Source: an uncultured Aquimarina sp. (GTDB lineage: Bacteria; Bacteroidota; Bacteroidia; Flavobacteriales; Flavobacteriaceae). Taken from it: DNA of 64,000 bases. Shown piece after piece: positions 44,896 through 53,504 of this stretch (its first letter is position 1; each line of letters starts with the position of its first letter). A program made the position numbers and the translations under genes. The notes beneath the pieces were generated by a model, which searched no databases, had not been told where the DNA came from, and saw nothing but the letters and a program-made list of their open reading frames with translations. The DNA is taken from NCBI GenBank assembly GCA_947496555.1, contig CANMDH010000031.1:1-64000 (forward strand), read 5' to 3'.

Positions 44896-46962
44896 ATGAG
44901 AAAAAATTTATTTATTCCATTACTTAGTGTATTTGTAATTCAGTTAAGTTTTGGACAATATGAAAAAGAAGAAAACTTAAGCAATCTTATGCCTTGGCCC
45001 AAAGCCATAACTATGGGCAACAGCAAGTTTCTTATACAGAAAAGCTTTGAAGTTTCGGTGGAAAATGATTCTAATAAACGAATTTATAAAGCTACTACGA
45101 GATTTATACAACGCTTGAGTGAAGAGACCGGCGTATTTTTTGAAGCCGGCTTTCCTATCAAGACATCAAGTGCCAACCCTTCTTTAAGTATTACTTATGA
45201 CAGAGAAGGCGAACTTAAATTGAACGAGGATGAATCTTATTCTTTACATGTTACCAATAAGAAAATTGAACTTAGTGCGGTCACAGACATTGGCATATTA
45301 CGAGGGTTAGAAACACTTCTTCAATTGGTAAATTATAGTTCAGATACCTTTTATGTTCCGGCAGTTACGATTACTGATTCCCCAAGATTTCCATGGAGAG
45401 GATTGATGATCGATGTGGCCAGGCATTTTCAACCATTAGATGTTTTAAAACGAAATTTGGATGCAATGGCAGCTGTTAAATTAAATGTTTTTCACTGGCA
45501 TTTAACAGATGATCAGGGATTTAGAGTAGCGTCTAAAACCTATCCTAAACTTCATGAATTGGGATCTGATGGATTGTATTATACTCATGAACAAATTAAA
45601 GAGGTCGTTCAATATGCTTCAGATAGGGGAATACGGGTTTTACCAGAATTTGATGTACCGGGTCATGCTACAGCGATATTAACTGCTTATCCAGAAATAG
45701 GGAGTAAAGATACTACGTATCAAATTGAACGAAATGCAGGGATTTTTGACCCTACATTGGATCCCACAAATGAAAAAACTTACGAGATGTTGTCCTCAGT
45801 TTTTGAAGAGATGGCAGGTCTCTTTCCGGATGAATACTTTCATATAGGAGGGGATGAAAATGAAGGAAAACATTGGGACGAAAATGTAAAAATTAGAAAC
45901 TTTAAGAAAAAGAATGACATCAAATCAAATCATGAGTTGCAAACACTTTTTAATATAAGATTGCAGAAAATTCTTAATAAGCTTGACAAAAAGATGATAG
46001 GCTGGGAAGAGATCATGAGTCCTGAAATAGAAAAAACGGCAATTTTACATTCATGGAGAGGAGAAAATGAAGGATTGCCTGATGGCCAGTCTTTAATTAA
46101 TGCTGTGCAACTTGGTTACCATACCATCTTATCAAATGGATATTATATTGACCGGATGCACCCAGTAGAAGCCCATTATTTGGTGGATCCTATTCCCGGT
46201 AATTCTAAGTTAACTCAAGAACAGAAAAAAATGATTCTGGGAGGAGAAGTAACGATGTGGAGTGAATTGGTAACCCCCGTGACTATAGATTCTCGTATTT
46301 GGCCAAGAACAGCAGCAATAGCTGAGAGATTTTGGTCTCCTAAAGGAGTTACGGATATTGAGGGTATGATAAAAAGGCTAAAAAATGTAAGCTTACAATT
46401 AGAAAAATTAGGGATCACTCATATACGAAATAGAGACATGATTCTGCGTAACATTACTAAAACCAATGACATTGTCGCCCTTTTGGAACTTTCTAAAGTA
46501 TGCGAACCGCTAAAAAAGTATACAAGGAATAAAGGAGGAGTTGAATATCAGACATATTCTCCGTTTGCTTTGTTTGCAGATGCTTGTACGAGTGATGCAG
46601 AAGATGCAAAAGAATTTAATAAACTGGTTTCAACTTTTATTAATCAGCCCAATAATAAGAAGGTAAAAAGTAAACTAAATCAATATTTACAAAAATGGAG
46701 TTTACTATCAGGAAACTTAGATCATTTGGATAATCCAATAATTAATGAAATTAAGCCCATAGCAAATAACTTATCGAAGATGGCAGATATTCTTAGTCAT
46801 TATGTAAAGAATAATAAAATCACTTCTTCACAAGAAGAAATACTCAATACTTATTTAAAAAAATCAAAAAACCCCATCGTTGATGTCGAATTAATGGTCA
46901 TTGATTCTTTTGAGAAGCTTATAGAACATCTTAAAACTAAAAAGGTGGTCATCAATAAATAG
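44896..46962 (+). CDS. GH20 beta-N-acetylhexosaminidase
   Basis: The 688-residue exported enzyme has a signal peptide (cleavage near SFGQ). A GH20b-like N-terminal domain (about 28-165) is followed by the GH20 TIM barrel (about 168-520). The barrel shows PRFPWRGLMIDVARHFQP, HWHLTDDQGFR and the catalytic pair Asp320-Glu321 in FHIGGDENEG. The enzyme releases terminal GlcNAc from chitooligosaccharides, presumably in the periplasm. The C-terminal 160 residues are helical. It is 9 bases after nagB, and the pair forms the core of GlcNAc catabolism in this locus. Confidence 0.96.
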   Translation: MRKNLFIPLLSVFVIQLSFGQYEKEENLSNLMPWPKAITMGNSKFLIQKSFEVSVENDSNKRIYKATTRFIQRLSEETGVFFEAGFPIKTSSANPSLSITYDREGELKLNEDESYSLHVTNKKIELSAVTDIGILRGLETLLQLVNYSSDTFYVPAVTITDSPRFPWRGLMIDVARHFQPLDVLKRNLDAMAAVKLNVFHWHLTDDQGFRVASKTYPKLHELGSDGLYYTHEQIKEVVQYASDRGIRVLPEFDVPGHATAILTAYPEIGSKDTTYQIERNAGIFDPTLDPTNEKTYEMLSSVFEEMAGLFPDEYFHIGGDENEGKHWDENVKIRNFKKKNDIKSNHELQTLFNIRLQKILNKLDKKMIGWEEIMSPEIEKTAILHSWRGENEGLPDGQSLINAVQLGYHTILSNGYYIDRMHPVEAHYLVDPIPGNSKLTQEQKKMILGGEVTMWSELVTPVTIDSRIWPRTAAIAERFWSPKGVTDIEGMIKRLKNVSLQLEKLGITHIRNRDMILRNITKTNDIVALLELSKVCEPLKKYTRNKGGVEYQTYSPFALFADACTSDAEDAKEFNKLVSTFINQPNNKKVKSKLNQYLQKWSLLSGNLDHLDNPIINEIKPIANNLSKMADILSHYVKNNKITSSQEEILNTYLKKSKNPIVDVELMVIDSFEKLIEHLKTKKVVINK

Positions 46963-46985
46963 CGAATGCAAAAATTTTAGATTTA

Positions 46986-47714
46986 TCACAAAACAAAACC
47001 ACTTAAAATTTTCCCTTTGACTTCTTTAACATAATTTCGGCCAATAGGGATCATTTTATCATGAATATGAATACAATTGCCTTCAATAGCATTTACTTTG
47101 TTTAAAGCAATAGTGAAAGATCTGTGAATTCTCATAAAATCATATTCTGGTACTAGTTTGGTAATTGCAGATAAGTTATAATGAGTAATATAGTCCTTTT
47201 CTATAGTTTTAATAGAAACATAGTCCTTTAAACTTTCTATATATAGAATATCATTAAAATGAATTTTCACCATTTTTTTATTGACCTTCACAAAGAAATG
47301 GTGTTTTTTTTTGCTTGTGCTGGTTTTGCTGGCATTATTTACTAATTCAGTTTTAATGTTTATTAAATAGGAAACCTTATTTAATGCTTTCATCAACCTT
47401 TTTAAGGAGATTGGTTTTACCAGGTAATCTATAACATCCAGTTCAAAACCCTCTACCGCATATTCTCTATAAGCAGTGGTAATAATAATATAGGGAGAAG
47501 AGGTAAGGTTTCTAATAAATTCAATACCATTTAACCTTGGCATGTTTATATCAAGAAAAACTAAATCTATAGGTTCTTGTGCTAGCAGGTTGAAAGCTTC
47601 AATGGGATTGGTATAGGTATGAATAACTTCAAAATCTTCAAAGCTCTCTAAATGTTTTTTAATTATCTTAATTGCTAGGGGTTCGTCGTCGATTATTAGG
47701 CATTTTATTTTCAT
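46986..47714 (-). CDS. LytTR-family response regulator (system 2)
   Basis: The 242-residue paralogue of the system 1 regulator has a receiver with Asp55 (VFLDINMPR), TAYREYAVEGFELDVIDYLVKPIS, and a C-terminal LytTR DNA-binding domain with DILYIESLKDYVSI, MRIHRSFTIALNKV and MIPIGRNYVKEV. Its likely kinase is the LytS-like gene at 52180, but the two are separated by the 4-kb HTCS gene. It ends 24 bases past the GH20 gene on the opposite strand and has a 359-base gap upstream. Confidence 0.93.
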   Translation of the reverse strand: MKIKCLIIDDEPLAIKIIKKHLESFEDFEVIHTYTNPIEAFNLLAQEPIDLVFLDINMPRLNGIEFIRNLTSSPYIIITTAYREYAVEGFELDVIDYLVKPISLKRLMKALNKVSYLINIKTELVNNASKTSTSKKKHHFFVKVNKKMVKIHFNDILYIESLKDYVSIKTIEKDYITHYNLSAITKLVPEYDFMRIHRSFTIALNKVNAIEGNCIHIHDKMIPIGRNYVKEVKGKILSGFVL

Positions 47715-48073
47715 TGGGTGGGGGGAAATTATCGATTTGTGTTATATTACGTTGAAATATTTGAACTAAATTATTGCATTGTACATAAGGACAATAGGTC
47801 AAATAGTGCAAACCACATGGTAAATAATCCAATGTTATTTCTTCTTAACGTTTAATAGAGTGGCTCTAGTTTAGTATTGATTATTGTAAAATATTTCATT
47901 TACCTCATAAATAATGATTTATCCTATCCTAAATCCTTTCCAAAGGAAAGGACTTTTTGCTACCTTCCCTTTGGAAAGGGCTGGGGATGGGGCGAAAGAT
48001 TGATTCGTTAAGATTATCAACGCTATTATAAACTAGAGTCAACAGAGTCTATAAAATTTTGAAAATAAGATAC
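47715..48073. repeat. Intergenic gap with purine/pyrimidine inverted repeats
   Basis: The 359-base gap between the LytTR gene and the HTCS gene holds a short repeat cluster. CCTTTCCAAAGGAAAGG (47935-47951) is a perfect palindrome and CCCTTTGGAAAGGG (47967-47980) is a second one, together a probable recurrent flavobacterial element. The rest is AT-rich with no coding frame. Promoter of the LytTR gene should lie in the left part. Confidence 0.6.
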
Positions 48074-51000
48074 TTATTGTCCTTTTTCTTGCTCTTTTAG
48101 TTTTTGGGCTTTGTACTCTGAGGGAAGGCAATTAAAATGTTGCTTAAACGACTTTTTGAAATAATTATAGTCATTAAAACCAACCTCATATGCCACATGG
48201 CTAAGTTTTGCATTACTCTTTAGAATCATTTGCCCAGCTAATTTTAATCGTACAGAACGAATAAAAGCGGTAAGAGAAAGTCCCGTAAGAGATTTTATTT
48301 TTCGATATAAAGAAGATTGACTCATATGTAGTTTATCTACCATTACCCCAATTCCAAATTCATTGTTTTGTAGATTAGATTCTATAAGTTTAATAGCTTC
48401 TTCTACAAATTTTTCTTCATCATCATACCGAAGCGAGCTTTCTTCACTGGGTTCGAACCTAACCTTGTTTTGTAAGTAGGTCCTTAGCTTTTTTCTATTG
48501 GATAGGATCGACGCTATTTTGGCTTTAATAATAGTAGGGTTAAAAGGTTTGGTGATATAATCATCAGCTCCGGTTTCTAATCCTTCAAGTTCGAAAAATA
48601 CCGAGCTTCGAGCGGTAAGCAAAATAATGGGAAGGTGGGATGTAGCAATCTGTTTTTTTAGATCATTACACACAGATAATCCATCTTTTACGGGCATCAT
48701 CACATCACAAATTATCAAATCCGGATGCAGTTCGTTTGCTTTTTGAAATCCGATACCTCCGTTTTTTGCTTCCTCAATATTGTATTTGTTAGATAGTAGA
48801 CTCCTTAAGTAATTTCGTATTTCACTATTATCGTCGATTATAAGAATAGTATTTTTGGTGGCATCTTCATTATTTGTTAACGTATTATTGTCATCTTGAG
48901 ATTGAAGTTCATAAGGTTGTTCAATAACTATGGGCGTATCATCTTTATTTGTTTCTGATGTTGGGTACACGGGCGATAATGTCATGGCAATCATAAACTC
49001 CGAACCGGCATTAGGTATGCTACTTACAGAGATAGTTCCTTGATGCAATTCGATAATTTTTTTTGAAAAAGCTAATCCGATACCACTTCCAATGATTTTT
49101 GCAGATTCACTGGTTTTAATTTGATAGAATCGATCAAAAATTCTTTCAAGATCTTTTTCCTCGATTCCGCGTCCAGAATCTTTTACAGTTATAATGCATT
49201 GATTTTTTGCTGTTGTGAGCGTAAGAGACACATGATCTCCATCTTTGGTATTTTTAAAAGCATTAAACAGAAGGTTACATAATACAATTTCCATATTATT
49301 TCTATCAAAAGGAAATGTAATATCGTCTGCATCGGATTGGAAAGTATATTGGATATTTCCGGAAGTTGCAAGCTCTTGAAAGTATAAAAACACTTCGTGC
49401 GCAAAACTTACAAAATTGTCATTACTTATATTAAGTGTAAAAAGATTATGATCTGCTTTTCTAAAATCGAGTAGCTGATTTACAAGGTTTAACAATCGAT
49501 TTGCATTTCGTTGAACGATTATCAACTTTTCTATTACCGAAGCGGGCAGGTTTTTATTTTCTAATATATCTATAAGAGGGCTAACAATTAATGTAAGTGG
49601 TGTTCTAAACTCATGCGAAATATTAGTGAAAAATGTAAGTTTAGCTTCTGTAAGTTCTGTTTCTTTTTCCTTATCAATTCTGGCAATTTCTAATGTGTTC
49701 TTCAAGGTATCTTGCCTGGTTTTTATGGTATAGAGTAACCATATTATGGATAGTAAAACAATCGTATAAATAAGATATGCCCAAGTGCTAAAAAAAGGAG
49801 ATGGTTTAATGATTAGTTTTAAGATTCTGGGGGAGCTCCAAATCTGATTATTTCTAGATCCAATAATATGTAAAGTATAAGTTCCACTGGGCAACCCGGT
49901 AAAACTAACCTGATTTCTATTATTTAAAGCGATCCATTCATCCTGAAAACCTTCTAATTTGTATTGATACTTCGCATTTAATAAACCCAAATAGTCATTT
50001 AGACCAAAGTTGATCAAAATAGATTTTTCTTTATGCGTTAATACAATTTCGTTGGTAGAGTTTATATTATTATTCAAGATTACCCTTCCGTTTAATATGT
50101 TTCCAGGGGTAATATGTTGATTATCGATAATCGTTTTAGAAATTATCACTTCGGGTTTGATTTGAACATCCTTGATTTCCTTAGGGCTGAAATAAGTAAC
50201 ATTATCAATACCTCCAAAATAGATTGTATCGTTTCGATCATTAAAAACAGCTTTCTGATTAAATGAAGAAGCTTTTACACCATCTGCTTCTCCATAATTT
50301 GTGAAGAGATTTTTAGAGAGGTCAAATTTTACAATTTCGGTAGCAGAGCTTAGCCAGAGGTTATTGTTTTTATCACCTGTTATAGCCGAAATGTAGTTGG
50401 TGTTAAGCCCATCTGTAGTGGTATATATCTTTTTGAGAATTAATTTGCCCTTCTTTAATTGAAGTTTTAGTAAACCATTTGCAGTACCTATCCAAGTAAT
50501 ATCATTCTTGAAATAGATACTGTTTACAAGAGTACTGGGTAACTCTTTATCTATCAATTTTGAATGATGTAAAAAAGACTGAGATTCTTCATCAAATAAA
50601 TGAAAACCATTGTGCGTTCCTACCCAAACATTACCTGCTTCATCAGATTTAATTTCTGTAATTACATCGGTATTGTTTAGTCTAAAATTACCAGTTCCAC
50701 CGTCATGAAAGTATATATATTTGTCTGAATGTTTTATGTCTTTTAGCGGTACCATAGCAATACCATCGTGCTCTGTGCCGATCCATAAACGTTCTTTTTG
50801 ATCAATTAAGAAAGAGGTAACCCGTTCTATGGTAGGATATCTAAATATTTCCCTTTGACTTTTAACATCATATATAATAAATCCTTCTTCAAAACCAACA
50901 AATAACTTTTCTTCATATTTATAAATCGCCTTTTTATGATCTTTGAGTTCAATATTCTTGAGCATCGAAAAGTCCTTTCCAACGTATAAACCATTTTCTA

Positions 51001-52117
51001 ATGTACCTACCCATAAATTTTTGGAGTCTTTGAATATTGATTGAATATTAAAATCTTTAAGTAGCTTAGTATTGTTAATATCACTATATGCATTTTTGAA
51101 CCCTTTGCTTGCACTCATTTGTATTACACCGCCACCATAGGCCAGGGAAAGCCATATTATATTGTTTTTGTCGATATGTATATCAAGTATGGTGTCATAA
51201 TTAATATTTTCCTTTCTGGTACTTGTTTTTTGCAGATCTACTTTTGCAAATTTTGTTAACTCAGGATTACTTACATGCAAGCCGTTACTCCACGTGCCAA
51301 TCCATAATTTTTTTTGATGATCAACGGCCAGATATCGCGCAAAATTTGTTTCTATACCTGTTTCAATACTATCTATTTCTTGTGTATCATGGTTAAAACC
51401 ATAAATATTGGTATTGGTATTTCCCGCGGTACCTACCCATACTTTATTACGAAAAGTATCATTAACTAAATCTGTAACCTCACTCTCTATCGGAAATTCG
51501 GAAATAACACCTGTTGATAGATTATATCTTGTTAAAATGTTATAATTGCCGTACCACATATTTCCATAAGCATCTTTTAAGATCGTGTATACAAGACAAG
51601 TAGTATTAAAGTGTTGTATAAGTGCATCAGTTTCTGGATTTATTACAAATATGCCGTTACCCCATGTGCCAATCCAGATATTTTTTTCAGGATCCTGTGC
51701 AATACTTAATACACGTAGGTCACTTTTATTGTCAGGGTCGATAAGATGATTATAGTTTTTTATAGTATTCTTTTCTATATCTAATACCGATACACCCCCT
51801 CCTTTGGTGCCAATCCAAAGATTATTGCTATCATCAATAAAAAGAGTTTCGATGTTCTCATTTTTTAGCTCTGGGTATTTCTTTGACAAACGGATATAAT
51901 CAAATTCGAATCCATTATATTTAGTAATGGCATTCTCGGTCCCTATCCATTTAATATTTTGCTGGTCGCTTACAATCGAAGTCACATAATTATGAGATAA
52001 TCCCTCTCTGCTACCATAGTGTTTGGTTATATAATTCACTTCGTTTTTTTGAGACCATACACATTGAAGCAATGCAAATAAAAATAGGGTTACTATGTTG
52101 GCTTTTTTTGTCGTCAT
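48074..52117 (-). CDS. Hybrid two-component system regulator (HTCS) with AraC output
   Basis: The product senses glycans in the periplasm and regulates transcription directly. I start it at the ATG at 52117, which opens MTTKKANIVTLFLFALLQCVWSQ in parts, a signal peptide; the frame extends 14 codons upstream. Reg_prop propeller repeats (LWIGTKGGGVS, NIWIGTWGNG, VWVGTHNG) cover about 25-680. A Y_Y_Y domain (about 705-765), one transmembrane helix, HisKA (TNISHEFRTPL), HATPase (DSGRGI), a receiver (LIICDVMMPVKDG) and a C-terminal AraC helix-turn-helix (VGFNDYNYFKKSFKQHF) follow. Typical controller of polysaccharide utilisation loci. Confidence 0.95.
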   Translation of the reverse strand: MTTKKANIVTLFLFALLQCVWSQKNEVNYITKHYGSREGLSHNYVTSIVSDQQNIKWIGTENAITKYNGFEFDYIRLSKKYPELKNENIETLFIDDSNNLWIGTKGGGVSVLDIEKNTIKNYNHLIDPDNKSDLRVLSIAQDPEKNIWIGTWGNGIFVINPETDALIQHFNTTCLVYTILKDAYGNMWYGNYNILTRYNLSTGVISEFPIESEVTDLVNDTFRNKVWVGTAGNTNTNIYGFNHDTQEIDSIETGIETNFARYLAVDHQKKLWIGTWSNGLHVSNPELTKFAKVDLQKTSTRKENINYDTILDIHIDKNNIIWLSLAYGGGVIQMSASKGFKNAYSDINNTKLLKDFNIQSIFKDSKNLWVGTLENGLYVGKDFSMLKNIELKDHKKAIYKYEEKLFVGFEEGFIIYDVKSQREIFRYPTIERVTSFLIDQKERLWIGTEHDGIAMVPLKDIKHSDKYIYFHDGGTGNFRLNNTDVITEIKSDEAGNVWVGTHNGFHLFDEESQSFLHHSKLIDKELPSTLVNSIYFKNDITWIGTANGLLKLQLKKGKLILKKIYTTTDGLNTNYISAITGDKNNNLWLSSATEIVKFDLSKNLFTNYGEADGVKASSFNQKAVFNDRNDTIYFGGIDNVTYFSPKEIKDVQIKPEVIISKTIIDNQHITPGNILNGRVILNNNINSTNEIVLTHKEKSILINFGLNDYLGLLNAKYQYKLEGFQDEWIALNNRNQVSFTGLPSGTYTLHIIGSRNNQIWSSPRILKLIIKPSPFFSTWAYLIYTIVLLSIIWLLYTIKTRQDTLKNTLEIARIDKEKETELTEAKLTFFTNISHEFRTPLTLIVSPLIDILENKNLPASVIEKLIIVQRNANRLLNLVNQLLDFRKADHNLFTLNISNDNFVSFAHEVFLYFQELATSGNIQYTFQSDADDITFPFDRNNMEIVLCNLLFNAFKNTKDGDHVSLTLTTAKNQCIITVKDSGRGIEEKDLERIFDRFYQIKTSESAKIIGSGIGLAFSKKIIELHQGTISVSSIPNAGSEFMIAMTLSPVYPTSETNKDDTPIVIEQPYELQSQDDNNTLTNNEDATKNTILIIDDNSEIRNYLRSLLSNKYNIEEAKNGGIGFQKANELHPDLIICDVMMPVKDGLSVCNDLKKQIATSHLPIILLTARSSVFFELEGLETGADDYITKPFNPTIIKAKIASILSNRKKLRTYLQNKVRFEPSEESSLRYDDEEKFVEEAIKLIESNLQNNEFGIGVMVDKLHMSQSSLYRKIKSLTGLSLTAFIRSVRLKLAGQMILKSNAKLSHVAYEVGFNDYNYFKKSFKQHFNCLPSEYKAQKLKEQEKGQ

Positions 52118-52179
52118 TTCTCCGTTTGGGAGTTTAAAATTTGATTTTAATTGGTGCACATCAATAAATATAAGTACGC

Positions 52180-53154
52180 TTAGGGTCGAATTTTTTCATT
52201 TTCTTCAAGAGGTATTTTTAACGAAACGGCATATGTTGTTTCACTTTCTTGTATTTTCAAGTCATAATTATTCTCAAATAATAACCCCAGCCTTCTTCTG
52301 GTATTTTTTAGCCCAATGCCCTTGCTTTCATCTTGATGATTACACTTCTGGTTTTTGGTTTTGAAGAGTAACCAAGAATCTACCATTTCTAACTCAATGT
52401 GTAAAATTACATTGCCCAATTCATGTCCTGTTCCATGTTTAAATGAGTTTTCTACGAACTGTAGCAATAACAAGGGGGGGATTTTATAATCTTCGATATT
52501 TCCCGTTATTGAAAAATCAACGTGTACGCGATCTCCAAATCGTAAACGTTCAAGATCTATATAATTTTGAATGTATTTTATTTCATCGGTTAAAAATACT
52601 CTTCTTTTATTTCCTTGATAGATCACGTAACTCATAAATTCTGATAGTTTCACTACGGTCTCTGGTGCTTGATCGGATTTATCTAACGTTAATGAATATA
52701 AGTTGTTGAGCGTATTGAAGAAAAAATGAGGTTGAAGCTGTGATTTTAATAATGACAATTCATTTTTGAGGCTTTGTTTTTCTAGTTCTTCCGTTTTACG
52801 AAGGTTTTTAACATAGTCAATGGTGATTTTGATGGCAGTGGTAAACCCAATCACATAAATCTCTCCAATAAATGCTGCAGTTATATAATTTAGATCAAAA
52901 ATCGAATCTTCAGACCTTTCAGATTCGGGAAAAACATCGGTGGTAACAAACTCATAAGTGAAGATAATTCTTACCAGAGTCATGGTTAGAATAGAAATTA
53001 GGAGTATGAAAATATATTCTAAATATTTATTAGGAATTAATCTTGGCAATAAGAAGTAGAGGTTAAAATATACCAGTATAATATGTACAGAAAACTCAAC
53101 CAAATTGGATTGAAAAGAATACCAATAATCATCAAAGTAGCTACCCCAACGCAA
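52180..53154 (-). CDS. LytS-like sensor histidine kinase (system 2), atypical start
   Basis: The product is a paralogue of the system 1 kinase: membrane helices, then His_kinase with QPHFFFNTLNNLYSL, and HATPase with VENSFKHGTG and GLKNTRRRLGL. The first legal codon is a TTG at 53154, but the frame stays open to 53262. The upstream residues (EIVHHSLFWLVYFALNTLRWGSY) align with the paralogue's first transmembrane helix. No ATG, GTG or TTG occurs in that stretch, only ATC (53220) and ATA (53202). The true start is therefore probably upstream and non-canonical, or the sequence carries an error. Confidence 0.85.
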   Translation of the reverse strand: MRWGSYFDDYWYSFQSNLVEFSVHIILVYFNLYFLLPRLIPNKYLEYIFILLISILTMTLVRIIFTYEFVTTDVFPESERSEDSIFDLNYITAAFIGEIYVIGFTTAIKITIDYVKNLRKTEELEKQSLKNELSLLKSQLQPHFFFNTLNNLYSLTLDKSDQAPETVVKLSEFMSYVIYQGNKRRVFLTDEIKYIQNYIDLERLRFGDRVHVDFSITGNIEDYKIPPLLLLQFVENSFKHGTGHELGNVILHIELEMVDSWLLFKTKNQKCNHQDESKGIGLKNTRRRLGLLFENNYDLKIQESETTYAVSLKIPLEENEKIRP

Positions 53155-53422
53155 TGTGTTTAGGGCAAAATAAACAAGCCAAAATAGGCTGTGGTGTACT
53201 ATTTCTTTATTGAGTTTGATTTTGACGAAAGGTTTAGGTTTTAAAAAACGTACTGAAAATACCTATTTTTTGTTAAATCATGGTGTTTTTTAGATAAACA
53301 ACGGGGTTTTAGGCATTAATCACTAGATTTTTTCAAAAACCAACTCGTTGTATTTTCACTTCTAAACAGCTACATTTTAATGTCATTCAGCTAATTAGTT
53401 TTTAGAAATTAACACTTCTTTA

Positions 53423-53430
53423 TACTTTTC
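53423..53430 (+). promoter_or_regulatory. Candidate -7 element of the chiA-like gene
   Basis: TACTTTTC fits seven of eight positions of the Bacteroidetes -7 consensus TAnnTTTG, about 75 bases before the ATG. A matching -33 TTG was not found, so this is tentative. Confidence 0.28.
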
Positions 53431-53504
53431 AAATCATTGAGAAGGTTATAAATCTTTTCTGTTTAACACAAATAGATTCTTTAAAACTTAAACACAAACC
53501 GATT

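Noticed and set aside
47935-47980. Possible CRISPR-like repeat cluster
   Set aside because: Only two short palindromes of different sequence, with no regular spacers or cas genes.
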